Source: Sphingomonas sp. SORGH_AS_0950 (lineage in GTDB: Bacteria > Pseudomonadota > Alphaproteobacteria > Sphingomonadales > Sphingomonadaceae). From it: a DNA stretch of 64,000 bases. The position numbers and the translations under genes were made by a program. The notes beneath the pieces were generated by a model. That model did no database searches. It worked only from the letters and a program-made list of their open reading frames with translations, and was not told the DNA's origin. The stretch lies in NCBI RefSeq assembly GCF_030818415.1, contig NZ_JAUTAE010000001.1, positions 4,056,001 through 4,120,000 of the forward strand. The letters are read 5' to 3'. The stretch's first letter is position 1; the number at the start of each line of letters is the position of its first letter. Of the stretch, positions 30,900 through 39,682 are shown piece after piece.

Positions 30900-31379
30900 A
30901 TGAACACGGCCATTGTGTCGCTACTCGTGCCTGTCGCCGCCGCGTTATCGCTGTTGGCCGCCGCGCCAACGCTCGCGAACATGCCAGTAGGCGTCCCGCG
31001 AAACGGCGTCGGGGCCACTGCGTCCGTAGCACCGCTGCGGCCGCTGTCGATGCCGATGGTCATGAAGGCGGGAGCCGCGGGGACCGGCTGCTCGTGGTCG
31101 CTGGCGACTGATAGGCACATGCGCTTCGCCGCGGCCGACGACCTTGCCGTGATCCGTCTGGCCCGCGGCATCATGCACCTTCGGCCTGCGGCCGGCGCTG
31201 GCGACCTGTTCCCGTTTACCCATGATCGCTGGGTCGGGGACAGCATCACCGTGACGGTCACGCCCATCGGCCCATCAAGGTGGAAGGGCACCGAGGTGAA
31301 CGAGGGGGCGGCCGACATCGAGGTTCGCAACGGTCGCCGCCGATGGATCGCGCGGGGGCGCCTGACCTGCGGATCCTGA
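30900..31379 (+). CDS. Hypothetical exported protein
   Basis: 159 residues from ATG 30900, 9 bp after the previous stop, with AGGTCGGG upstream. An N-terminal signal peptide (LLVPVAAALSLLAAAPTLAN) is clear. The C-terminal part (DSITVTVTPIGPSRWKGTEVNEGAADIEV) looks beta-rich. I recognise no family. It is the last of the exported-protein genes before the relaxase. Confidence 0.65.
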   Translation: MNTAIVSLLVPVAAALSLLAAAPTLANMPVGVPRNGVGATASVAPLRPLSMPMVMKAGAAGTGCSWSLATDRHMRFAAADDLAVIRLARGIMHLRPAAGAGDLFPFTHDRWVGDSITVTVTPIGPSRWKGTEVNEGAADIEVRNGRRRWIARGRLTCGS

Positions 31380-31471
31380 CCCCAGCCGATGAGGATCGGC
31401 GAGCTTCGGATGCCTTTCGGATCAGATAGGAGGAAACAGAAGAAGCCCGGGCAAGATTTAAGGCGCAACAG

Positions 31472-31500
31472 CGCAAAAAGGTGGTGACCACCTTTTTGCG
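31472..31500. repeat. Perfect 13-bp-arm palindrome upstream of relaxase (possible oriT or terminator)
   Basis: CGCAAAAAGGTGG-TGA-CCACCTTTTTGCG. It lies 129 bp before the relaxase ATG, with a smaller CCGACC/GGTCGG repeat at about 31509. Such clustered inverted repeats are typical of oriT regions next to MOB genes. Because the arms carry A5 and T5 runs, a bidirectional terminator is the alternative. Confidence 0.55.
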
Positions 31501-31543
31501 GGGGCTCACCGACCGTTGGTCGGCGACATCCCCTATATCCTCC

Positions 31544-31571
31544 ACCTTCGGCTCCGGAAGGCATTTTTTGT
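31544..31571 (+). terminator. Weak rho-independent terminator candidate
   Basis: CCTTC and GAAGG pair around a short loop and are followed by a run of six T. It would end transcription of the exported-protein genes ahead of the relaxase. The stem is short. Confidence 0.4.
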
Positions 31572-31628
31572 TCGAGGCCAAGAGGCGCCCCCTTGAGAAT
31601 AGGGCGGCGCCACGGGACACTGTACGCC

Positions 31629-34325
31629 ATGACCAGCGGCGCCGACCCACTACCTGCCTATCCGCAATATGCGCATCAGCTACAGGCGCTGCTGCGGCGG
31701 CTGGCGCGCGAGGATCGCGAGGCGATCGGAGCGAGCTTGCGACGCGGTGGCTTCGGCAAGTGGGAGATCGAGCCCAAGCGAAGTGTCGTGCGCGGTCGCA
31801 CGCGGGTCACATCCGACGCCGGTTTCGATATTCTTTCGCCCTTTTCCAAAGCCGCCCACGCGCGCCAGCGCGTCGCTAATACTGGCAGCGGTGGCGGACG
31901 AGCGACGTCGGTCGACTTCTCACGGGCTAGCCCGCTTTCGGTGAGCCCGCGCCAGACCGGACCTGTGCGGATCCCGCATTTCGACATGGTTCGGATCAGC
32001 CGCACCGTCGTCCCACGCGCGAAGGACGGCCGTACCCACCCGCGCTATCCTGACCGAAGCGGCATCGCCGCTGCCCATCACGCTTATGTGACGCGCGGCG
32101 GTGTCGCCGACTTCGAAACGCATCTCGACTATATCACCCGTACCACCGCCGTGGAGAAGAATGACACCGCGCGGCTGATCGACATGCTCGACATGGACGA
32201 AGATCGCCGGCTGCAGAACCACCTCGCCATTATCAGCAACATTCCCGGCGGGCGCGGACGGGAACGCAGCCTGTTCGAGGCAGCCGAGCGTTGCGAGCGG
32301 CAGGCGAAGGGCGGGACGCTGCACGTCTCGACGCAATATGCCGATGACTGGATGCTGCTGGCCACCCGGCATGATGCACCGGGATGGGTGCGCAAGGCTG
32401 CGGTGACGCTGCAGCAGAAACGGCTTGCCCAGCAGACGAAGGCGAAAGCTAAAGGCAAGGCCCTTGTCGACACCATCGTCGACATCGCCAAGGTCAACCT
32501 GGAAGAGGCCTATGACCGGCTGGTGTGGTGTGATGACCAGCCTGGCTTACCCGCGGCTGCGCGACCGAACTGGAAGGCGGGACCATGCGGGCGCACCCAG
32601 ACCCGCTTCGTCGGCGAGTTTCCACGCGGATTGAAGCCGGCCGAGCGGCGCCTGGTGCTCGAACGTTTTTGTGAGGCGCTCAACGCGGAAGGCTGGATGT
32701 ACGTCGCCGCGATCCATCGCCCTGATGCGACGAACGACCCCGACAACTTCCACTTCCACATCGATGGGTATGATCGGCCAGCACGCTGGCTGACGGCGAA
32801 GGAGATCAATGACGAGCGCAACCCCCGCAAGCCGTTCGAAGGCGAGGGTTGCTGGGATTTCGAATATTCCGAGCGCAAGCGGAACGGCAAGTTCTGTTAC
32901 CCTTATCGCCAGGACAAGATCGCAGAGCCGACCCGGGACGTGCCGAAGGACGGCGAAAAGGCCGTTTCCCATTTTGTGGCTGGTCAACGCTACGTCAAAG
33001 CGTTGCGCAAACGCTATGTCGACATCGTCAACAAGGTCGTGAATGGCCGGGCGGGCAGCCCCGTCTACGCGACGGGGACGTTTAAGGACGCCAGGATCCG
33101 GCTGACGCCGATGGAGCATCTCGGCCCCGCCATCACCGCCAGCGAGGCCAGGGGCGAGGTCACGGCTGCCGGTACGCGAAACGCTCATATCCGGTACGAT
33201 GATGAGATGCGACTGCTTCTGGAGCAGGCCGATCGCGACCGGCTCGAGAATCGTCTCAGGGCCGCGATCCAGCTCGGTCGACGGGCTTCGGCGGCTTCCC
33301 TGAAGGCGACTGCGCACTGGCGGGAACTCGCAAACGCCGCCGTGACGCGGCGGTGCCAGGCAAGGCTGGTCGTCATCGTCGAGCGGATGGTGCGCTCACG
33401 GGCTGAGACCGTGCTGCGTGTCGGCACCGCCAGTCTGGAAATCCAGGAAGAAGCGCGCGCTTGGCTGGGCGAAATCAACGCCATCGTGGCACCGACCCCG
33501 CAGCAGGCCCGCGCGGCAGCGCGGCTGGAGGACCTCGACGGCAAGGTCGAGAAGGCGTGGGCTGAGGTTGTCGCGGTCACGGACAATTGGCGTGAAAGGT
33601 TGCGATACGTCCCAGCTGATCCTGCCAAGCTGAAACCGCTCAAGCCGATATCGCCGGCCTATCGACCGCAGGTCGAAGAACGCTTGTACACATGGCTGAT
33701 CAAGCATCGCCGAAGCCATGGACACCTGCGTTTCGTCCCGGGCGGATATGTGATCGACAAGACGGTCCCGCCCGCGATCCACCGGCTGTTCCGCCTGCTC
33801 GGCGACGAACCTGAAATTCAGAAACTGCTGTTGAAAGAACGCCAGCGGCGTAAGGTCATGGCGGCATCGGCAGCTGTGTCCCGTGACCTGATGCATCAGC
33901 ACCATGGCGGCAGGTCGGGTCTGCCCGGCGAGGACGTTTGGCAAACGCTCACCGTCGCGGATCGTGGTGCCGACGGCGGACAATCACGCACGCTGGCGGA
34001 TATCGGCAGCCTGCAGCATGTCGAGCTGCTCCAGACGCTGTCGACAATCCAGGCCAAGCGCCGACGCAAGGCGACGGGTGCGCCGCCCACTGGCCCTGAT
34101 GAGCCCGCCGCCACGTCGCCCATAGCCGTTCCGGAGCCATCGCCCGCCAATCGTGCGTCGAAAGGCAAGTCGACCGGCTTGCTCGTCCAGGCGGTCGCAG
34201 CCGTTGGCGACCGGCAAGCGGCTCAGCCTCAATCCGGTATGTCGGGTGGAAAACGACATACCGGAAGCAGAGGCCCTGCCGTTGGCGTGACAAGCCAGAC
34301 AAGTAAGAAAGGACAGGAAAGGTAG
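31629..34325 (+). CDS. MobA/MobL-type relaxase
   Basis: 898 residues. The MobA/MobL HUH signature is visible around residues 345-375: EGWMYVAAIHRPDATNDPDN followed by FHFHIDGYDRP, with the H-x-H metal-binding pair. It should nick oriT and lead the strand during mobilisation. The C-terminal half is long, helical and basic, ending in a disordered P/A/S-rich tail. ATG 31629 is chosen; a TTG at 31593 would add 12 residues. It leads a same-strand series of small genes ending at 37096. No coupling protein or type IV secretion gene is seen, so transfer would depend on a helper. Confidence 0.75.
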   Translation: MTSGADPLPAYPQYAHQLQALLRRLAREDREAIGASLRRGGFGKWEIEPKRSVVRGRTRVTSDAGFDILSPFSKAAHARQRVANTGSGGGRATSVDFSRASPLSVSPRQTGPVRIPHFDMVRISRTVVPRAKDGRTHPRYPDRSGIAAAHHAYVTRGGVADFETHLDYITRTTAVEKNDTARLIDMLDMDEDRRLQNHLAIISNIPGGRGRERSLFEAAERCERQAKGGTLHVSTQYADDWMLLATRHDAPGWVRKAAVTLQQKRLAQQTKAKAKGKALVDTIVDIAKVNLEEAYDRLVWCDDQPGLPAAARPNWKAGPCGRTQTRFVGEFPRGLKPAERRLVLERFCEALNAEGWMYVAAIHRPDATNDPDNFHFHIDGYDRPARWLTAKEINDERNPRKPFEGEGCWDFEYSERKRNGKFCYPYRQDKIAEPTRDVPKDGEKAVSHFVAGQRYVKALRKRYVDIVNKVVNGRAGSPVYATGTFKDARIRLTPMEHLGPAITASEARGEVTAAGTRNAHIRYDDEMRLLLEQADRDRLENRLRAAIQLGRRASAASLKATAHWRELANAAVTRRCQARLVVIVERMVRSRAETVLRVGTASLEIQEEARAWLGEINAIVAPTPQQARAAARLEDLDGKVEKAWAEVVAVTDNWRERLRYVPADPAKLKPLKPISPAYRPQVEERLYTWLIKHRRSHGHLRFVPGGYVIDKTVPPAIHRLFRLLGDEPEIQKLLLKERQRRKVMAASAAVSRDLMHQHHGGRSGLPGEDVWQTLTVADRGADGGQSRTLADIGSLQHVELLQTLSTIQAKRRRKATGAPPTGPDEPAATSPIAVPEPSPANRASKGKSTGLLVQAVAAVGDRQAAQPQSGMSGGKRHTGSRGPAVGVTSQTSKKGQER

Positions 34326-34436
34326 GCGTTGCAGTAAGGGGGAAGCTGGGCTTTTGAGCCGCTGAAGATCGATGAAAAAGATTGGAGGTGCTTGTCCGGA
34401 CCGCTCGGTTCGCGACCCTTAAGCTTCGGAACCACA

Positions 34437-34958
34437 ATGGATTTCCTGACTACCCCCGTGCACTCGCTGCCGCACGTGCTTCTTCATTATATCTCCTCCG
34501 CCTTCGGCAAGCCCGAGGTGCCCGTCCTGGTTTCGGGCGGCGGTATGCCCGCCGACAGCGTTCTGTACGACGCCCAGTCGGTCGTCGTCTCGCTGAGCTG
34601 TGTCGCCGCACCTATGTTCCGCAGCAAGATCGAACGGCTCGCGGCGGATCAGTCGATCGACGTGATGCTGGTACGCTGCTGCCTGACCGGCGGTGACCTG
34701 CTGCCGGTGTCGATCGACGTCGTGCTGGCGGGCGGCGGCCTTACCCCCTTCAAGCTTGAGGACCTGGCGCTCTACCGCCACGATGATGGCGGCCTGTGGC
34801 TGGTGCCGTTCGGGTTCGGTGGGGCGATCCGGCTGGAAGCGCACGGCCTCGAACTCTATCTGGTGCCACCCTATGCAACGCTCGCCGAACGCGCCGACGG
34901 CATCTACCGCGCTGCGTCCGATCTGGCCGAACGCCTCTACCCGCAAGGTGCGTTCTGA
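34437..34958 (+). CDS. Hypothetical protein, GLWLVP family (first member)
   Basis: 173 residues, no known family. The C-terminal segment DGGLWLVPFGF...LAERADGIYRAASDLAERL closely resembles DAGLWLVPTPD...HERADGLVRAIRML in the protein at 35665, so the two are probably paralogues. Soluble, mixed alpha/beta. Its TGA overlaps the next ATG (TGATG), indicating coupling. Confidence 0.65.
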   Translation: MDFLTTPVHSLPHVLLHYISSAFGKPEVPVLVSGGGMPADSVLYDAQSVVVSLSCVAAPMFRSKIERLAADQSIDVMLVRCCLTGGDLLPVSIDVVLAGGGLTPFKLEDLALYRHDDGGLWLVPFGFGGAIRLEAHGLELYLVPPYATLAERADGIYRAASDLAERLYPQGAF

Positions 34959-35617
34959 TGCGGACCAAGGCCAAGCGCGCAGCCGCAACACCCAGCGTCG
35001 AGGTCAACCCGGGCTGCCTGCCGGATCCGGCAAACCCGCATAGCTGGCTGGTGCTGACCGGCGACGATGCCCATCGTGATGCGACCCGTGTCATGTATGG
35101 CTGCCTGCGACCCAGCTTTCGCGGCCACCTGAACAGCGCGGCGGCCTTTGCCGCCGCCAAACTGACCGTCGGTGCACCACCCGACACGCCGCCATGGACG
35201 CTGACCGCCGCACGGGCCGAGGTGCTGCTGCCGCCGGGGGCGGATGACCGGCTGTCCGACGCGCGTATCCTGATGGAGACGGTCGACGCGGAACTGCCGG
35301 TCAAGGCCAAGGCCCTGCTCGCCTATCTGACCTTCACCTTCCCGACCGCGCGACTGCACGAGCAATATGAACTGGTCCGCGACTTCACCCGCCAACTGCT
35401 CGTTGTGCCGTTCGAGGTGGCCGCACTGCTGGTCCAGCATGCGCCCCACCGGGCCGGAAGTGCCAGCCCGCCGCATGTTCATGTTCTCCTTGCTGGCCCC
35501 AGGCGACTGACGCCGCTGGGCTTTGGCGAATGGGTGACACCGCTCGCCACCGACAAGGCCCATGCCCTGGTCGGCAACGCCTTTCGGGCATTCCAGGCCG
35601 ACTGGCGGCAAGCCTGA
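34958..35617 (+). CDS. Small HUH-like / MobA-like protein
   Basis: 219 residues from ATG 34958, translationally coupled to the previous gene. The segment FEVAALLVQHAPHRAGSASP followed by PHVHVLLAGPRRLTPLGFGEW has the H...PHxHVL pattern of MobA/MobL-type HUH endonucleases. It lacks the long helical tail of a full relaxase. It may be an accessory relaxase-like protein for the same element. The assignment rests on the one motif. Confidence 0.55.
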   Translation: MRTKAKRAAATPSVEVNPGCLPDPANPHSWLVLTGDDAHRDATRVMYGCLRPSFRGHLNSAAAFAAAKLTVGAPPDTPPWTLTAARAEVLLPPGADDRLSDARILMETVDAELPVKAKALLAYLTFTFPTARLHEQYELVRDFTRQLLVVPFEVAALLVQHAPHRAGSASPPHVHVLLAGPRRLTPLGFGEWVTPLATDKAHALVGNAFRAFQADWRQA

Positions 35618-35664
35618 ACACGCTGGCGCCCGCCGGCGAACCAACACCATCATCGGGAAACATC

Positions 35665-36222
35665 ATGAACGATAACGAACCCTGGCCGCGGATCGGCCAG
35701 GCGATGAACTCGCACGTCGTGCGGACACTGGCGCAGGGAGCGGAGTGGCGGCTCACCGACATGCCGGCCGACCTCGGCCTGCCGCTCGCTGGCTGCCTGT
35801 ATAGCGAGGCGAACCACCTGCTGGTCACGACAACGGTCGGCAATCTCGCCGCGTCCATCGCCGCGATGGACAGCGCGCTGCTCGCGACCCGGTCGGACGC
35901 GCTGATCGTCAGGGCTACAGCCGAGGACGGGATGCCGGGCTTTGCGTTGGGTGTGTGGCATAGCGGGCGGGTTACCTGGCACTGGATGCTGACGCTCTGG
36001 GTTGGTGTCGACGCTGGCCTGTGGCTCGTGCCGACACCGGACAAGCGGGATGGCACGGCTGCTTCGGGGTTCCGGCTGACGGCGCGACATCTTCGTGTCG
36101 AAGAGGTGCCGTGGCGAACGGCACACGAACGCGCCGATGGCTTGGTCCGGGCCATCCGCATGCTGGTCCACGGCGAGCGCGGCCTGGCATCCGGCCCTGC
36201 GGACGGGGAGGATCGGTCATGA
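35665..36222 (+). CDS. Hypothetical protein, GLWLVP family (second member)
   Basis: 185 residues from ATG 35665. It shares the GLWLVP and ERADG motifs with the protein at 34437 and a similar upstream strand pattern (SDALIVRATAEDG versus SIDVMLVRCCLTGG). No function known. The next gene starts inside its last codons. Confidence 0.62.
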   Translation: MNDNEPWPRIGQAMNSHVVRTLAQGAEWRLTDMPADLGLPLAGCLYSEANHLLVTTTVGNLAASIAAMDSALLATRSDALIVRATAEDGMPGFALGVWHSGRVTWHWMLTLWVGVDAGLWLVPTPDKRDGTAASGFRLTARHLRVEEVPWRTAHERADGLVRAIRMLVHGERGLASGPADGEDRS

Positions 36223-36572
36223 CGGTGCCGATGCCCCGCCTGCTGCGGCAGGCGTGCTGGGCGCTCGTCATCGCCTTCCCGCTGCTCGTGCTGGCCGGCC
36301 AGCACTGGCAGCACGCGGCGGCGGGGCCGAGTACGCGAGGCGTGATGGCGGTCGCCGCCGTCATATGCCCGTCGGCCGTCGAGCGGGTCCGGGCGGTGCG
36401 CGTCGCTGATGGGGCGCACGCGCTTGACCGTGCTGTCCTGCGGCGGATCACGGCGCAGCTTCACATGGGATCGGGTTGCTCGATCCCGCACGAACCGCCT
36501 GCCGCGCGGGCTGATCAACAGCGCGATCGCGGTGGAGGGGAGAAGATGAGGGGGATGGGCAAGTCGATGTGA
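36219..36572 (+). CDS. Small membrane or exported protein
   Basis: 117 residues with one N-terminal hydrophobic segment (ACWALVIAFPLLVLAG), a membrane anchor or signal peptide. The rest is basic and polar. ATG 36219 overlaps the previous TGA by four bases (ATGA). No family recognised. Confidence 0.55.
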   Translation: MTVPMPRLLRQACWALVIAFPLLVLAGQHWQHAAAGPSTRGVMAVAAVICPSAVERVRAVRVADGAHALDRAVLRRITAQLHMGSGCSIPHEPPAARADQQRDRGGGEKMRGMGKSM

Positions 36573-36607
36573 TCCCCGTGGTGGGGATGAAACAAGGAAG
36601 ACACACC

Positions 36608-37096
36608 ATGAACCCCGACCAGACCGCCCATGTCCGCGCCCATGTCGCTGCCGTTTCCAAGCTCTTGCTCGACAACAAGATCATGAACCCCGGCCTGATG
36701 ATCATGGCCGGTGATCCGCTCGACCATCTCCAGCAGATCGCGTTCGGTCGCACGGCCGTTGAGGCACAGGTTGATCTCATCTATCTCGAATTCGCCGTCG
36801 GCGAAGACGACGTCCCCGTCATGACCGGGATCACCGTCATGCTGCCGCGCGACACCGTCTGCTACGTTTCGACGAGATGCCGCCTGTCGCTCATCCCCGG
36901 CAAGGCTCGCGCGGTGATCGTGCCGCAGGACGGGGCTCAGTCCCACTTCAAGGTGCTGCCGGGCGAGATCGTGCAGGTGCGGGGGTGGCCGGCGTCGCTG
37001 GCGGCCGGATGTGACCGCGCGACCGCGAAGCTGGCGGCGCTGGTTCGCGACGGCGCCGACCTGGGAGGCCAAGTCAATTTGCAGACCTGGTGTTGA
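36608..37096 (+). CDS. Hypothetical protein
   Basis: 162 residues from ATG 36608, with AAGGAAG about 8 bp upstream. The core EAQVDLIYLEFAVGEDDVPVM is similar in pattern to the matching part of the two GLWLVP-family proteins upstream and may be a more distant relative. A strong hairpin follows its stop, so it probably ends the operon. Function unknown. Confidence 0.6.
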   Translation: MNPDQTAHVRAHVAAVSKLLLDNKIMNPGLMIMAGDPLDHLQQIAFGRTAVEAQVDLIYLEFAVGEDDVPVMTGITVMLPRDTVCYVSTRCRLSLIPGKARAVIVPQDGAQSHFKVLPGEIVQVRGWPASLAAGCDRATAKLAALVRDGADLGGQVNLQTWC

Positions 37097-37104
37097 TATT
37101 CAAA

Positions 37105-37130
37105 GCTGCTGCCGCCCAGTCGGCAGCAGC
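37105..37130 (+). terminator. Hairpin after the mobilisation-region operon
   Basis: GCTGCTGCCG and CGGCAGCAGC form a perfect 10-bp stem with a 6-base loop, 9 bp past the stop at 37096. It lacks a long T run, so it may be an imperfect terminator or an RNA-stabilising hairpin. Confidence 0.5.
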
Positions 37131-37624
37131 ATTATCATTCCCATCCGACTGACGCACTTTTGCAAGAATAAATCGCTATCCTTTTTCGCGGAGCAGGGTC
37201 GATCGTCTGTTTCAAGGGTTATTGTATGCTGGAATGCCAACATTGTTTGATAAGGGCATGATGTGGGACAAAGCCGTCGTTTGCATTACACAGGCTGAAC
37301 GTCAGCTCTTGTAAGAGGCTGACGTTCAGCGCTTGCTCGAGCGGCGTCGCGTTATGACAAAAGCTGGGCCGGTGGCCGACAGGCGGAAGTTTATCCGAAG
37401 CGGCTGCTACAATCGGGGGCTGTCGTATAGAAACACCCGGGCCCAGAGTCCTCCGAGGTGAACAGCGTCGGCGACTGCACGACCCTTCAGAATGCGAAAA
37501 ATTGCGGCGCCGCTAACACGGACTGGGAAGCTTCTCCTTTCCGATCACGCCTACGTCTATAGGCGACAGGTGGGACACGTTTATGACCTTACCGAACAAG
37601 GGGCACTGGAACGCGCCTGCTCTA
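37131..37624. other. Gene-free stretch holding a long inverted repeat
   Basis: About 490 bp before the IS5-type insertion. I see no coding frame. The notable feature is the 37-nt inverted repeat at 37294-37330, listed separately. Confidence 0.5.
37294..37330. repeat. Near-perfect 17-bp-arm inverted repeat
   Basis: Left arm GCTGAACGTCAGCTCTT, 2-base centre GT, right arm AAGAGGCTGACGTTCAGC, with one unpaired base. Such a long arm in noncoding DNA suggests a protein-binding, recombination or replication-related site, or a structured RNA. No T run follows, so a plain terminator is unlikely. Confidence 0.6.
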
Positions 37625-38460
37625 GGGTCAGGACCCATTGATGTGAGCGTCGCGATCTGATTCAGGCTTCCGCAAGGAGACCGGGATGAGCGACCTGTTT
37701 TGGCTGACGGACGAGCAGATGGAGCGCCTGCAGCCGTTCTTTCCCAAGAGCCACGGCAAGCCGAGGGTGGACGACCGGCGGGTGCTGAGCGGCATCGTGT
37801 TCGTCAACAAGAACGGGCTGCGCTGGCGAGATGCGCCCAGCGCCTACGGCCCGCACAAGACGCTGTATAACCGGTGGAAGCGCTGGGGCGAGCGAGGCGT
37901 GTTCACGCGCATGATGGAGGGGTTAGCTGCGGGCGATGCCGAGCCCAAGACCGTGATGATCGACGCGACCTACCTGAAGGCGCACCGCACGGCATCGAGC
38001 TTGCGGGTTAAAAAGGGGATCTCGGCCGCCTGATCGGTCGGACCAAAGGCGGCATGAACACCAAGCTCCATGCCGTTGCCGATGCGAACGGCCGCCCCTT
38101 GAGCTTCTTCATGACCGCCGGCCAAGTCAGCGACTACACCGGCGCGGCAGCGCTGCTGGACGAACTGCCAAAAGCGCAGTGGCTGCTCGGGGACCGCGGC
38201 TACGACGCCGACTGGTTCCGCGACGCCCTCCAGGCCAAGGGCATCCAGCCCTGCATCCCGGGCCGGCGATCACGCAACGAGCCGGTCAGGTACGACAAGC
38301 GTCGCTACCGGCGTCGCAGCCGCATCGAGATCATGTTCGGCCGCCTTAAGGACTGGAGGCGCGTCGCTACCCGCTACGATCGCTGCCCCACGGCCTTCTT
38401 CTCCGCCGTCGCTCTCGCTGCCACCGTTATCTTCTGGCTGTGATCAACGAGTCCTGACCC
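37625..38460 (+). mobile_element. IS5-family (IS427 group) insertion sequence
   Basis: 836 bp with terminal inverted repeats GGGTCAGGAC / GTCCTGACCC, flanked by TA on both sides, the usual target duplication of this group. The two-frame transposase inside is intact apart from the expected frameshift. Confidence 0.88.
37686..38443 (+). CDS. IS5/IS427-type transposase (programmed -1 frameshift)
   Basis: The first frame (37686-38033) begins MSDLFWLTDEQMERL, typical of the group, and ends soon after LRVKKG. The second frame continues GDLGRLIGRTKGGMNTKLHA, with LLGDRGYDADWFRD and FGRLKDWRRVATRYDR as the DDE region. A -1 slip on TTAAAAAGGGG at about 38008-38018 joins them without loss of conserved residues, as known for IS427-group elements. 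This copy therefore looks functional. Confidence 0.85.
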
Positions 38461-38656
38461 TAGCAAAAAGCGGATCGGTAGTCCGCGTCGCAGGCGTAGC
38501 GCATCTATACGCGCAATTGGCGCAGGTTATCTCGGCGGACACGAGGGCCGTATTCGACTTCCTGACCGCGCTGGTACGCCACCAAGTGCTCGATGCGATC
38601 GAGCGGCATCCGCGACCGAGCAGCGCCAGAACGTGTAGATCGGTCCTAGCCGACGC

Positions 38657-39682
38657 TCATACCCGCATCACAAAGCCGGCGTTGAGTTCGAATGGCGCGT
38701 CGAGCAGCAGTCCCCACAGGTCGCGCACCATGGTCTGCAGGTCGCCGGATGCGGTGACGGCGACGGGGATCGCGCCATGCATGAGATCGTTGCGCGCCAG
38801 CCGCGCCGTCTGCAGCCGCTGGCCGAGATAGGACGAAATCAATCCGCCACCCTCCAAATCCTCGATCTTCGTTTTCAAATTGCGTTCGCGCAGCGTCTTG
38901 CGGGATACCGGGGCCATCGTGTGATGGTGCGCGGCGAAGGCCTGGCGGGGCACCGTAGTAACGGCGCCATAGGCGAAGAAGACTTCGTTGATGAGCGCTT
39001 CGGCCACCGAGAAATTGATGGCGAAGCTGGCGGGGGCCAACTGCGCATGGTGCAGAACCGCCGCCTGATAGTTCATGGCCATGCAGACCTGCAGATTTGC
39101 GTAAGCGAAGGCCGACGCGCGGGCCGCGAGACTTTCGGTAAAGCGCGCCGCATCGGACAGATCGCCGGCACTGATCAGCTGCATGCGCGGTGCATTCTGC
39201 CTGGCGGCGGCGAGTTTCGGGCCAAGCACTGCGGTCGCATACGCGGTGTTTTCGACGGCGATCACGTCGCCTCGACGCTCGAACGCCAGAATGTCATTCA
39301 TGCTCGCGCTGACCGCGCCCGATAGGGCGGTATGGCGGATGGCGCAGATGCGTCCGAACACCGCGCCGGCGATGAAGTTGGCGAAGAGCAGCCGCCGGCC
39401 TTGCAGGACGAGAATCTCGTCGCGCCGCTCGGTGACATGGTCGGGAATCGCGAAGGCGCCCGGCCCGACCGCGTCGAACTGCTCGATCGACGCCAGTTCC
39501 CCGCTGTCGAGGAACTGGATCGCGATGGCGCCAAGCTCGGTCAGATAGATCGTCGCGATATCGCCGAAGGTCAGTTGGGCGACGATCGCCAGCGGTGCGG
39601 CGGCAGCGTCGGTGCCGAACACATGTTCGGTGTTCGGCATGATGAGGATCGAGTCGACAAGGCGTTTTGCGATTATCTGCAT
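38657..39682 (-). CDS. Unknown protein with C-terminal HEPN-like motif
   Basis: 341 residues, no known family. The N-terminal 170 residues are alpha/beta (LAIVAQLTFGDIATIYL, RRDEILVLQGRRLLF). The C-terminal part is helical (SFAINFSVAEALINEVFFAYG) and includes ARLARNDLMHG, giving R297-x4-H302, the HEPN spacing also seen in the protein at 24215. The motif followed by helix DLQTMVRDLWGLLL is consistent with a HEPN-type bundle. It lies between an insertion sequence and the integrase, a usual place for cargo. An effector or toxin role is inference. Confidence 0.6.
   Translation of the reverse strand: MQIIAKRLVDSILIMPNTEHVFGTDAAAAPLAIVAQLTFGDIATIYLTELGAIAIQFLDSGELASIEQFDAVGPGAFAIPDHVTERRDEILVLQGRRLLFANFIAGAVFGRICAIRHTALSGAVSASMNDILAFERRGDVIAVENTAYATAVLGPKLAAARQNAPRMQLISAGDLSDAARFTESLAARASAFAYANLQVCMAMNYQAAVLHHAQLAPASFAINFSVAEALINEVFFAYGAVTTVPRQAFAAHHHTMAPVSRKTLRERNLKTKIEDLEGGGLISSYLGQRLQTARLARNDLMHGAIPVAVTASGDLQTMVRDLWGLLLDAPFELNAGFVMRV

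Noticed and set aside
38008-38018. IS5-type transposase as a pseudogene
   Set aside because: The frame break coincides with a slippery A5G4 sequence and restores conserved sequence by a -1 shift, as programmed in IS427-group elements.
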